Assembly (NCBI GenBank): GCA_015069065.1
Contig: SVJI01000053.1
Coordinates: forward strand, 1-8,839
Length of the DNA stretch: 8,839 nucleotides
Direction: 5' to 3'
DNA from: Oscillospiraceae bacterium
GTDB lineage: Bacteria; Bacillota; Clostridia; UMGS1883
Both the position numbers and the translations under genes were made by a program. The notes below the pieces were generated by a model that worked only from the letters and a program-made list of their open reading frames with translations, did not search any database and was not told where the DNA came from. Each line of letters begins with the position of its first letter. Within the stretch, counting starts at the first letter, position 1. Positions 1 to 7,137 of the stretch are shown here, in pieces.

Positions 1-1
1 T

Positions 2-2224
2 CTGGGTAAGGTAAACTCAGGTGACTATGTTCTTATCCAGATGGGTCATAACGATACTAATGCTAACAATGATGAGTGCTATACTATTGCAAATGCGGAA
101 GAGACAGCATGGGGAGAAGAAGCCGAAAGTAAAATTTCGACTGATAATTATATCGATGGCTCCTATAAGTATTATCTTGACCTTTATGTTGAGGCAATTA
201 AGGCAAAGGGAGCATATCCTATCCTTGTATCCTCAATAGAGCGCTATGACGCTGCATTCTATGTAGATTCTTCTGTTGCAGGAAATGATTTAAGCTACTA
301 CAGCAATTTGAATAAGCAGGAAAATCCAGAAAGCAGCACTTTATACCTCTATGTAAAAGCAATGGAGAAGGTTGCTAAGGAAAATGATGTTCCTTTCATT
401 GATATGTGGACAGATTTCAGAGCAATGCTTCACAATCTTGGTTCATATGAGTCAATACAGTTATTTAATTACCTCAATACTGACAGAGTACACCTTAACA
501 GAAAGGGTGCTATGGAAACTGCTAAGCTTTTCGCGCAAAAACTCAGTGATGACAGTCATGATTATTCAAAAGAACTGTCAAGCTACCTTGTAGATAATAT
601 TGCCGCTGTTGAGGATGCAGGCATACCGACACTCACACCCATTGTGGCAGAGGACTTTAACGGTGAATATACTGATGGCGCAAAAGCCGGTGTTCCCTAT
701 AACGGATGGGTACGTATGGACAGTGCTCAGAGTGTTAAAAACAAGGGATTTGAGCATTATAAAAATGGCAGCGGAGACGAAGATTTTGCCATGGCGTTCA
801 CCAGCACAGAAGCCACCGGTGATTTGGCACGCTATACGCTTCAGTATGATTTGGAAAAGCCCGTTACAGAAGGATATGTTAAGCTGAGCTTTAAGATGTT
901 TGCACCCACAACTACACCCGATGATGTAATTATGGGAATCAGCTTCGGCGGCAACGAGAGAATACTTCGTACAGCGCCAGCTTCAGGGTCAACATATTCT
1001 AAAGGCGAGTGGCATACCTTTGACTTCTATTTGGATGTTAAAAAAGGTTTAATGGTTGACTATATAGATAATAAAATTCTGCATGATAATTTTACCATTA
1101 CTCCGGACGGTTCAGGTTTAAAATTTGTACACTTCGGTCTTTGGAGAACTGAGGCGAGAGATGCAAAGATATGTATTGATGACGTTTCTCTCAGCTATAT
1201 AGATGAGGAAACCTTCAACGCAGCTGCAAGAATACTTCCGGAGGGTGTGCTTCTGTCAGAAAGCTTCACATATGCACCCCTTGGAAATGCAGTAAACGGA
1301 AGCATTAGTGCACCTACCCATGGCGATTTGTATGTAACAGGTTCTGGAAGCTATGGTACTACAATATCTTTTGCACAGGATCCTACCGACAGCACAAACA
1401 ATGCTGTAAAATTCCAGAGGACACAGGCAACAGGCACTTGGCAGTACATTGGCAAACGCTTCGGAAACAATGCTTCAGATACACGTTGCCTGGGACAGGG
1501 GCTCTATACCTGTAAGTTCCGCATTTTTACAGATGATACGGACAGCAGAAGCTTCCAGTTTAATATCTGGGATACAGCTAATTCAGCTCCCATCAGCTTT
1601 GATTTCACGGAGGATAAGGTTTACTTAATCAATGGAAGCAACAGACATGGCGGCAGCCCCTCCGGCCCGGCAAAGCTTGAGTATAATACATGGCACGAAG
1701 TTGAAATAGAAATTGAAATAACAGATGCCATATATTTGACCATTTATGTTGACAATGCTTTGGCTATAAGAAATGAGAAGCTTAAGGCGATAAGTGCTCA
1801 GCCAAGTGCTCCGAGAATAGGTGAAATTGCGTGGAGAATAGATAATGAAGCACTTTCAACCAACGCAACCTCCGCTCCTGCAGATGGCATATATTCAAGT
1901 TTCATGATTGACGACATCGTGGTGAAAAAAGCAAGTAAGGGTATTGAGATTACAGGTGTTGAAGAGAAGGATGGCAAGCTTACAGCTATTACCCTTAATG
2001 CTCTTTGGGCACCCCTTGAAAATCAGAAATTTATCGTAGCAGTTTATGGTGCTGACAATGCTAAGACACTGAAGGATGCAAAAATTCTTACATATAATAA
2101 TAAAAAGACAATCACCCTTGATACTCCTATTGAAGTTGGCAGCGGTGACAGCGTAAAGGTATTTTATTGGGATATGGAAACACTTGCACCTATTATGGCA
2201 GAATTTCCGCAAACAATCGACTGA
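2..2224 (+). CDS. Rhamnogalacturonan acetylesterase-like SGNH hydrolase with C-terminal binding modules (5' partial)
   Basis: The frame is open from the left edge, so the start, any signal peptide and the catalytic Ser block lie outside the window; 740 residues are visible. The first ~180 residues are the end of an SGNH/GDSL esterase: GDYVLIQMGHND (residues 7-18) holds the block III Gly-x-Asn-Asp, and DRVHLNRKGA (from residue 161) holds the catalytic Asp161 and His164. This pattern is typical of rhamnogalacturonan acetylesterases (YesT/RhgT type), which remove acetyl groups from galacturonate in RG-I. After it come a module at about residues 216-400 and another at about 418-643. Both open with an acidic-Phe start (EDFNG, SESFTY) and close with a strand carrying IDD, as in concanavalin-like jelly rolls, so they may bind carbohydrate. 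A last ~85-residue module ends in KVFYWDMETLAPI, a style common at the C-terminus of clostridial secreted enzymes. The protein is probably secreted. Esterase class is fairly sure; substrate is inferred from motifs and neighbours. Confidence 0.85.
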   Translation: MGKVNSGDYVLIQMGHNDTNANNDECYTIANAEETAWGEEAESKISTDNYIDGSYKYYLDLYVEAIKAKGAYPILVSSIERYDAAFYVDSSVAGNDLSYYSNLNKQENPESSTLYLYVKAMEKVAKENDVPFIDMWTDFRAMLHNLGSYESIQLFNYLNTDRVHLNRKGAMETAKLFAQKLSDDSHDYSKELSSYLVDNIAAVEDAGIPTLTPIVAEDFNGEYTDGAKAGVPYNGWVRMDSAQSVKNKGFEHYKNGSGDEDFAMAFTSTEATGDLARYTLQYDLEKPVTEGYVKLSFKMFAPTTTPDDVIMGISFGGNERILRTAPASGSTYSKGEWHTFDFYLDVKKGLMVDYIDNKILHDNFTITPDGSGLKFVHFGLWRTEARDAKICIDDVSLSYIDEETFNAAARILPEGVLLSESFTYAPLGNAVNGSISAPTHGDLYVTGSGSYGTTISFAQDPTDSTNNAVKFQRTQATGTWQYIGKRFGNNASDTRCLGQGLYTCKFRIFTDDTDSRSFQFNIWDTANSAPISFDFTEDKVYLINGSNRHGGSPSGPAKLEYNTWHEVEIEIEITDAIYLTIYVDNALAIRNEKLKAISAQPSAPRIGEIAWRIDNEALSTNATSAPADGIYSSFMIDDIVVKKASKGIEITGVEEKDGKLTAITLNALWAPLENQKFIVAVYGADNAKTLKDAKILTYNNKKTITLDTPIEVGSGDSVKVFYWDMETLAPIMAEFPQTID

Positions 2225-2260
2225 AATTTATCTGTGAAAAACAGAAACTAGTTTAATTGC

Positions 2261-2294
2261 AAAATCCTCCCCCCGAAAGAGGGGGGAGGACTTT
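2261..2294 (+). terminator. GC-rich hairpin, probable terminator or attenuator after the esterase gene
   Basis: A perfect 10-bp stem (TCCTCCCCCC at 2265-2274 with GGGGGGAGGA at 2281-2290) closes a GAAAGA loop. After one mismatch the stem is extended by AAA/TTT pairs. It lies 40 bases after the esterase stop and 31 bases before the regulator start. The downstream T tract is only three bases, so it is a weak fit to a classical intrinsic terminator; it may act as partial terminator, attenuator or mRNA-stabilising hairpin. Confidence 0.6.
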
Positions 2295-2321
2295 ACAAAG
2301 GTATTTGAATTTGGTGATAGA

Positions 2322-4541
2322 ATGAGCTTATTTAAAAAAGAACGTGGAGCAAGGTGGCTTTTTTCCTATCTTGTCATTATAATGTGTTTGTTTACAGCTA
2401 TGGCTGTCATTATCGGTATTTACTCAACCTCGCTCAAAAAAGAGATGGACGAGTTTAATGAGTTTGTTTTTGAGAGTGTTGCGGCTTCGGTTAATGATGT
2501 GCTTTCGGATGTAAACGACCTTCATGTAAATATTGCCAGAAACGATAAGCTGCGGAGACTAACTATGTTCACCGGAGACTTTTACAGGTCGCAATTAACA
2601 TATGACGTTATTGGTGATCTGGTTTCCTACGGAGAGTTAGCAAATAATGTTGACCATTTCTTTATATATTTAAAAAATACAGATACAATTTTATCCTACA
2701 ACGGAGTTGTAGACAGTAAAACTTTTTTTAATTATTATTTTAAAAGAGGAAATGTAGAATACGAGGACTGGAAAAATTTATTCTACAATTTTGAAAACGA
2801 CGAATACATTTCTATGAAATGTGTAAATAAATCTGACAAACTGATAGATTCCATAGGGTTTTTGTTTCAGGTGTCTGCGGACAATCCAAACGCCGTAGGT
2901 GTTATTCTTTGCGATAAAAAGCACTTTATGAACAATATCGAAAAAATAGAGTGGAAGAGTCTTTGTGATATTTACATTTATAACGGACAGGGTAAACTGA
3001 TGCTTTACGACAAAAACTCTGATGACGGCGAGGTTCCCAAAACACTGAAAGAGGCAGAAAAGTACGCAGAAAAAAGCAACATAGTATTTAAGAAAAGCGT
3101 AGCCATTGATAAATACTACTGGCAGCTTATGTGTGTTGTTCCAAAGGAGGCACTTAACTCCACGATACACATAACACAATGTGTAATAATAGGGATAGTT
3201 ATTTTCTCGCTTATACTTTTGGTATTTCTGGTAAAATACCTCCTGAAAATGAACAGGAAGCCGATACTGTCAGTATTATCACTCTTCGGTGCGACCGAGG
3301 AAAAGAATGAATATGAGGCACTTCATCGTCTTGTAAATGAAACGCTTACGAAGAATAACAACCTGCTTAATAATCTGAAAAACCGTGACAGAGAGCTTAA
3401 AACCATTGCTATATCAAAAATTATAAAGGGTGATATGCCCCGAAGTGCGTTAGCAGAGTATAACATCGAATTTCAGAGTGAGAATTATGCGGTTATATCT
3501 TTTTTCATGGAGGATTTATCCACGTTTTTCCCTGAAGATACTGCCATGCCCAATTTTGAAAAGAGCTATCATTTACGGTATAACATAAATAACGTAATGG
3601 AGGAGCTTTGCTCTCAGGAAAATATCTGTGTATATACTACAGAAATTGACCAAAACATCGTAAGTCTGGCAAATCTGGGCGAAAATACTACCGTAGATGC
3701 CCTTACACAGGCTGTACAAAAGGGTGTTGAATTCATAAACAGCTGCTTTGATATACAGCTGAGATATGCAATTTCTGATATATACAGTACATTCTCCGAG
3801 CTGTCAGTGGCATATGCACAGACAGTGCGGATACTGGAATATAAGCGAATTATGAAAACCGATGATATGATATCTTTTTCACAGTTGAGTGAGCTTAAGG
3901 CAGGACAGTATATCTTTGATTTAAAGAACGAGGAAAAACTGGTACATTTCCTCAAAATCGGTAGCACTCAGGAGGCATTGGCGCAGGCGGCACTTCTTTT
4001 TAAAGAGCTTGCCATGCCCGGAAGATATTCAACGGATTACATCAGGTATGCTGTGCTGGACGTTGCTATAACCGTGACGAAATGCGCTCATGAGCTTTTG
4101 CAGAATAGTGATGATATAGAGTATGGAATTACATTATGTAAGAGTGTTTTGCAGAGTGTTGATTTGGCACAGATGCAGTCGGAGATAGAGCGGTATATAG
4201 AAAAAGTATGTGAGATAACTAACATCATCTCCCGCAGAAAAAAACGGCAGAAGTGTAATGCTGAAGAAATAAGGAATTATGTTCATGAGAATTTGACAGA
4301 CTTTAATCTTAGTGCAGTATCGGTAGGGGCTTATTTCGGTATTACTGCAGCGTACGTATCTAAACTGTTTAAGGATGAAACAGGGATATCTCTTACCGAT
4401 TATATATCTAAAAAACGCATTGAGCGGGGATGCGAGCTGCTTGCCGAGGGTAAATACTCAATCCGTGAAATTTCCGAAATGGTAGGATTCAGCAATGAAC
4501 GAACATTCTATCGTGCCCAGAAAAAATTCAGAAATAGTTGA
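2322..4541 (+). CDS. Membrane-bound AraC-family transcriptional regulator (YesS-like)
   Basis: A 739-residue one-component sensor-regulator. A basic N-terminus is followed by a transmembrane helix at about residues 12-34, an extracytoplasmic region of about 250 residues (35-283, probably a Cache-like ligand sensor, by inference), a second helix at about 286-308, a charged, possibly coiled linker at about 325-365, a cytoplasmic middle region (about 365-635) and an AraC DNA-binding domain at about 645-737. The two helix-turn-helix units are LSAVSVGAYFGITAAYVSKL (from 663) and SIREISEMVGFSNERTFYRA (from 713). Architecture and length resemble B. subtilis YesS (about 760 residues), the regulator beside the RG-I genes yesR and yesT. 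It probably senses an RG-I fragment outside the membrane and activates the flanking genes. The protein stops soon after the second HTH, without the usual GxSPxxYR-type tail. ATG at 2322 has only a weak site (GGTGA, 2313-2317), which suggests low expression. No convincing promoter was found in the 97-base gap before it. Confidence 0.9.
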   Translation: MSLFKKERGARWLFSYLVIIMCLFTAMAVIIGIYSTSLKKEMDEFNEFVFESVAASVNDVLSDVNDLHVNIARNDKLRRLTMFTGDFYRSQLTYDVIGDLVSYGELANNVDHFFIYLKNTDTILSYNGVVDSKTFFNYYFKRGNVEYEDWKNLFYNFENDEYISMKCVNKSDKLIDSIGFLFQVSADNPNAVGVILCDKKHFMNNIEKIEWKSLCDIYIYNGQGKLMLYDKNSDDGEVPKTLKEAEKYAEKSNIVFKKSVAIDKYYWQLMCVVPKEALNSTIHITQCVIIGIVIFSLILLVFLVKYLLKMNRKPILSVLSLFGATEEKNEYEALHRLVNETLTKNNNLLNNLKNRDRELKTIAISKIIKGDMPRSALAEYNIEFQSENYAVISFFMEDLSTFFPEDTAMPNFEKSYHLRYNINNVMEELCSQENICVYTTEIDQNIVSLANLGENTTVDALTQAVQKGVEFINSCFDIQLRYAISDIYSTFSELSVAYAQTVRILEYKRIMKTDDMISFSQLSELKAGQYIFDLKNEEKLVHFLKIGSTQEALAQAALLFKELAMPGRYSTDYIRYAVLDVAITVTKCAHELLQNSDDIEYGITLCKSVLQSVDLAQMQSEIERYIEKVCEITNIISRRKKRQKCNAEEIRNYVHENLTDFNLSAVSVGAYFGITAAYVSKLFKDETGISLTDYISKKRIERGCELLAEGKYSIREISEMVGFSNERTFYRAQKKFRNS

Positions 4542-4565
4542 TGATAAATTACATTAACATATATT
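4538..4565 (+). promoter_or_regulatory. Possible promoter for the oxidoreductase-GH105 unit
   Basis: TTGATG (4538-4543) and TATATT (4560-4565) are separated by 16 bases and resemble sigma-A -35 and -10 boxes. The -35 overlaps the regulator stop codon. Start of transcription would fall near 4572, just before the AAGGAGAG ribosome site at 4579-4586. In such an AT-rich gap a chance match is possible, and readthrough from the regulator gene is the alternative. Confidence 0.35.
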
Positions 4566-4593
4566 TTTTGAAAAATCTAAGGAGAGATGCAAA

Positions 4594-5889
4594 ATGGCAA
4601 AAAAAAGATATGTGCAGGTGGGCGTAGGGGGAAGAGCACGTTTCTTCTATGAAGCAGTAGCTTCAACCTATTCGGAAACTTCTGAAGTAACAGGGTTTTG
4701 CGATGTTAACCGTACCCGTATGGAATATGCCGTAAAGGTGCTTGAGGAGAACTATAATTATCCCGCACCCAAGCTTTACGGAGCAGATGAATTTGAAAAA
4801 ATGATTGAGGAGCAAAACCCCGATTGCGTTATTGTTACATCTATTGACAGAACGCACCATAAATACATTATCAAAGCTATGGAAATGGGCTGCGATGTTA
4901 TTTCTGAAAAGCCTATGACCACGGATGAAAAGAAATGTCAGGAAATTCTGGATGCAGTAGAGCGTACAGGAAAGCATCTACGTGTCAGCTTTAATTACCG
5001 CTATGGTGTGGTTAACACAAAGCTTTGCGAGGTTTTGCGCAGCGGTGTTATAGGTGATATTAAGGCTGTTCACTTTGAATGGATGCTTTCAACAACACAC
5101 GGTGCTGACTATTTCCGTCGCTGGCACAGAGATAAGAAAAACAGCGGGGGTCTTCTTGTTCACAAATCGACCCATCACTTTGACCTTGTAAATTTCTGGC
5201 TTAATACATATCCTGTTGAGGTTTATGCAATGGGAAATCTTGCATTCTATGGCAGAGAAAATGCAGAAGAAAGAGGTATTACTAAGTTCTACAGCCGTGC
5301 ACATAAGTCAGAAAACGCAAAGGATGATCCGTTTGCACTTATTATGGAGGGAAATCCGGGCCTTGAGGGTCTGTACCTGAATGCGGAAAAGGACGATGGC
5401 TATATCCGTGACCAGAGCGTATTTGGTGATGGTATCAGCATAGAGGATATAATGGGAGTAACTGTTCGATATGCAAACGGGGCTATTATGACCTATCAGC
5501 TTACTGCGTTTTCACCTAAAGAGGGTTACCGTGTAACATTTACAGGAACTAAGGGAAGAGTAGAGATGGATGCAACGGAAATGACCTATGTAAATGCAGG
5601 TGGTGACAAGGCAGAGGAAGGAGCTATCGCAAGTCATACAATTACGGTTTATCCGATGTTTAAAGAGCCGTATACCGTAGATACAGAAAAAATCGAGGGC
5701 GGTCACGGTGGCGGAGATTCCGTGCTTCTAAATGATATTTTTGGTGTCCCTGAATATGATCCTCTCCAGAGAGCAGCAGGGTCTATGGACGGTGCAATGA
5801 GTATTATTACAGGTATTGCTGCAAATAAATCGATTGCAACGGGTATGCCTGTTAAAATTAAGGATTTAATCGATATTCCTAAAAAATAA
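4594..5889 (+). CDS. Gfo/Idh/MocA family NAD(P)-dependent oxidoreductase
   Basis: A 431-residue cytoplasmic protein with no signal peptide or membrane helix. The N-terminal Rossmann fold begins with VGVGGRAR (residues 9-16, a GxGGR dinucleotide loop) and reaches the family motif EKP (105-107). The C-terminal alpha/beta domain holds GGLLVHKSTHHFDLVNFWL (185-203), where the family has its active-site His/Asp cluster (H190, K191, H194, H195, D197 are candidates). It is longer than the usual 330-390 residues because of a charged segment at about 220-285. ATG at 4594 follows an AAGGAGAG site eight bases upstream. The gene ends 15 bases before the GH105 gene, so the two are probably one operon. B. 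subtilis has a putative oxidoreductase of similar length, YteT, near yteR, whose reaction is to my knowledge unproven. Likely roles, all inferred: oxidation or epimerisation of a rhamnose or galacturonate derivative, 3-keto-glycoside formation, or an NAD-dependent glycosidase as known in some members of this superfamily. Confidence 0.9.
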   Translation: MAKKRYVQVGVGGRARFFYEAVASTYSETSEVTGFCDVNRTRMEYAVKVLEENYNYPAPKLYGADEFEKMIEEQNPDCVIVTSIDRTHHKYIIKAMEMGCDVISEKPMTTDEKKCQEILDAVERTGKHLRVSFNYRYGVVNTKLCEVLRSGVIGDIKAVHFEWMLSTTHGADYFRRWHRDKKNSGGLLVHKSTHHFDLVNFWLNTYPVEVYAMGNLAFYGRENAEERGITKFYSRAHKSENAKDDPFALIMEGNPGLEGLYLNAEKDDGYIRDQSVFGDGISIEDIMGVTVRYANGAIMTYQLTAFSPKEGYRVTFTGTKGRVEMDATEMTYVNAGGDKAEEGAIASHTITVYPMFKEPYTVDTEKIEGGHGGGDSVLLNDIFGVPEYDPLQRAAGSMDGAMSIITGIAANKSIATGMPVKIKDLIDIPKK

Positions 5890-5904
5890 GCGAGGAGAGA
5901 TATT

Positions 5905-6981
5905 ATGAAAACAAAAGCATTAAAATACGGCAGATTTGCCTGTGACACGATGATGAAAAGATTCCCCGATGCACAGCTTCCTCCCAAGGGCGGCTTCCAT
6001 TACCACGCAGGGGTATCGCTGTCGGGTATGTACAACATCTATTCTGTATGCAAGGATGAAAAATACCTAAGCTATATCAAAAAATGGGTTGACAGTATTA
6101 TTATTGAGGACGGTATTATTCAAAGCTTTGCCAAGGGCTCTCTTGACGATTATATGGCAGGCATACTGCTTTTCCCGTTATATGAGCGTTTCCACGAAGA
6201 AAAGTATATGACGGCACTCAGGCTTTTCAAGGGGATTATCCGCAACTGGCTTGTCAATGAAAAGGGTGGCTTCTGGCACAAGGAATATTTCCCTTACCAG
6301 ATGTGGCTTGACGGGCTTTATATGGCAGGCCCTCTGCAGATGATGTTTGCGGAGTATTTTGGCGAGGAATATTTCTATGACAATGCTGTAAAACAAGCAC
6401 TTCTCATGTATGAAAATATGCAGGATGAAAAAACAGGTTTGCTTTTCCATGCATGGGACGATTCAAAAGAGGTAGAATGGGCAGACAAGGAGACAGGTCT
6501 ATCGAGTGAAGTTTGGGGCAGAGCTATAGGATGGTATGTCGTGGCAACGCTTGATATATTGGAATTATTGCCTGAAAATCATCCTCAAAGGGAGAAACTT
6601 ATTTCAGTAGAGCGTGAAATGCTTTCTCGGATTTCGACATATCAGGATAGTGAAAGCGGTATGTGGTATCAGGTTGTCGGCAAGGAGAAAGAGGCAGGCA
6701 ACTGGCTTGAAACCTCCTGTAGCTGCCTGTTTACATATGCTATGGCAAAGGCTGTCAGAATGGGAATACTGGATGAAAAATATATGGAATGTGTCGAAAG
6801 AGGTTTTGAGGGTGTAATATCACATTCCGTAACGGAAAAAGACGGAAAATTCAACCTTAGCGGAGTGTGTATCGGCACAGGAGTCGGTGATTTTGAATAC
6901 TATATTAACCGTCCTACTACAGAAAACGACCTGCACGGTATGGGAGCGTTTGTGCTGATGTGTGCAGAGTTGGCAAGATAA
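5905..6981 (+). CDS. yteR: Unsaturated rhamnogalacturonyl hydrolase, glycoside hydrolase family 105
   Basis: A 358-residue cytoplasmic enzyme that hydrolyses the unsaturated galacturonyl-rhamnose disaccharide made by RG lyases, releasing rhamnose and an unsaturated uronate that rearranges to a keto sugar (EC 3.2.1.172 activity). It matches remembered B. subtilis YteR (373 residues) along its whole length: FHYHAGVSLSGMY (31-43), LDDYMAGILLFPLYE (80-94), FWHKEYFPYQMWLDGLYMAG (123-142), LLFHAWDD (179-186), WGRAIGWY (204-211), GMWYQVV (252-258), NWLETSCSCLFTYAMAK (266-282) and TENDLHGMGAFVL (339-351). D136 corresponds to the catalytic Asp143 of YteR and D81 to Asp88; H182 lies in the conserved substrate pocket. 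There is no signal peptide, as expected for an enzyme acting on imported disaccharide. ATG at 5905 follows an AGGAGAGA site at 5893-5900. It is the last gene of its unit, before a strong terminator. YesR is the closest alternative name. Confidence 0.95.
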   Translation: MKTKALKYGRFACDTMMKRFPDAQLPPKGGFHYHAGVSLSGMYNIYSVCKDEKYLSYIKKWVDSIIIEDGIIQSFAKGSLDDYMAGILLFPLYERFHEEKYMTALRLFKGIIRNWLVNEKGGFWHKEYFPYQMWLDGLYMAGPLQMMFAEYFGEEYFYDNAVKQALLMYENMQDEKTGLLFHAWDDSKEVEWADKETGLSSEVWGRAIGWYVVATLDILELLPENHPQREKLISVEREMLSRISTYQDSESGMWYQVVGKEKEAGNWLETSCSCLFTYAMAKAVRMGILDEKYMECVERGFEGVISHSVTEKDGKFNLSGVCIGTGVGDFEYYINRPTTENDLHGMGAFVLMCAELAR

Positions 6982-6989
6982 AGTTTATT

Positions 6990-7045
6990 AAAAATAATAA
7001 TCAGCTGTTTTTGTATTATAAGAAACAGCTGATTATTATTTTTTT
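6990..7045 (+). terminator. Rho-independent terminator after the GH105 gene
   Basis: A perfect inverted repeat of about 21 bp (6990-7010 with 7023-7043, centred on ATCAGCTGTTT / AAACAGCTGAT) with a 12-base loop is followed by a run of seven T (7039-7045). It starts nine bases after the GH105 stop codon, so it closes the pectin-related unit and isolates the ABC transporter gene. The A run on its left side could also serve terminating transcripts from the other direction. Confidence 0.93.
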
Positions 7046-7074
7046 ACATTCCTTTCTTTTGCACCATAAAAATA

Positions 7075-7103
7075 TTGCATTTATGCGGGAAAGAGTATAT
7101 AAT
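7075..7103 (+). promoter_or_regulatory. Promoter of the ABC transporter gene
   Basis: A perfect -10 box TATAAT (7098-7103) lies 17 bases after TTGCAT (7075-7080), a partial -35 match (TTG conserved). It stands between the preceding terminator and the ABC transporter start, and would give a leader of about 28 bases, starting near 7110. Confidence 0.65.
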
Positions 7104-7122
7104 TAAAAAGGTGTATTATGTG

Positions 7123-7131
7123 AAAGGGGGC
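7123..7131 (+). promoter_or_regulatory. Ribosome binding site deciding the ABC transporter start
   Basis: AAAGGGGGC lies seven bases before ATG at 7138. In-frame GTG codons at 7111 and 7120 have no such site and lie at or just after the predicted transcription start, so ATG 7138 is preferred. Confidence 0.6.
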
Positions 7132-7137
7132 GGATTT

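Noticed and set aside
2231..2245. Small inverted repeat TCTGT/ACAGA just after the esterase stop
   Set aside because: Only five weak pairs, no T tract, and easily found by chance; the GC-rich hairpin downstream is the better signal.
2292..2320. TTTACA as a -35 box for the regulator gene
   Set aside because: At the proper spacing the -10 position reads TGATAG, which does not match, and transcription would start inside the gene.
2778..3179. Minus-strand open frame of 133 codons opposite the regulator
   Set aside because: Cys/Phe/Val-rich composition typical of antisense reading of a real gene, with no domain and full overlap with a well-supported CDS.
7077..7086. GCAT-TT-ATGC palindrome overlapping the -35 box of the transporter promoter, considered as an operator
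   Set aside because: Four-base arms are too short to support an operator call and no regulator is nearby.
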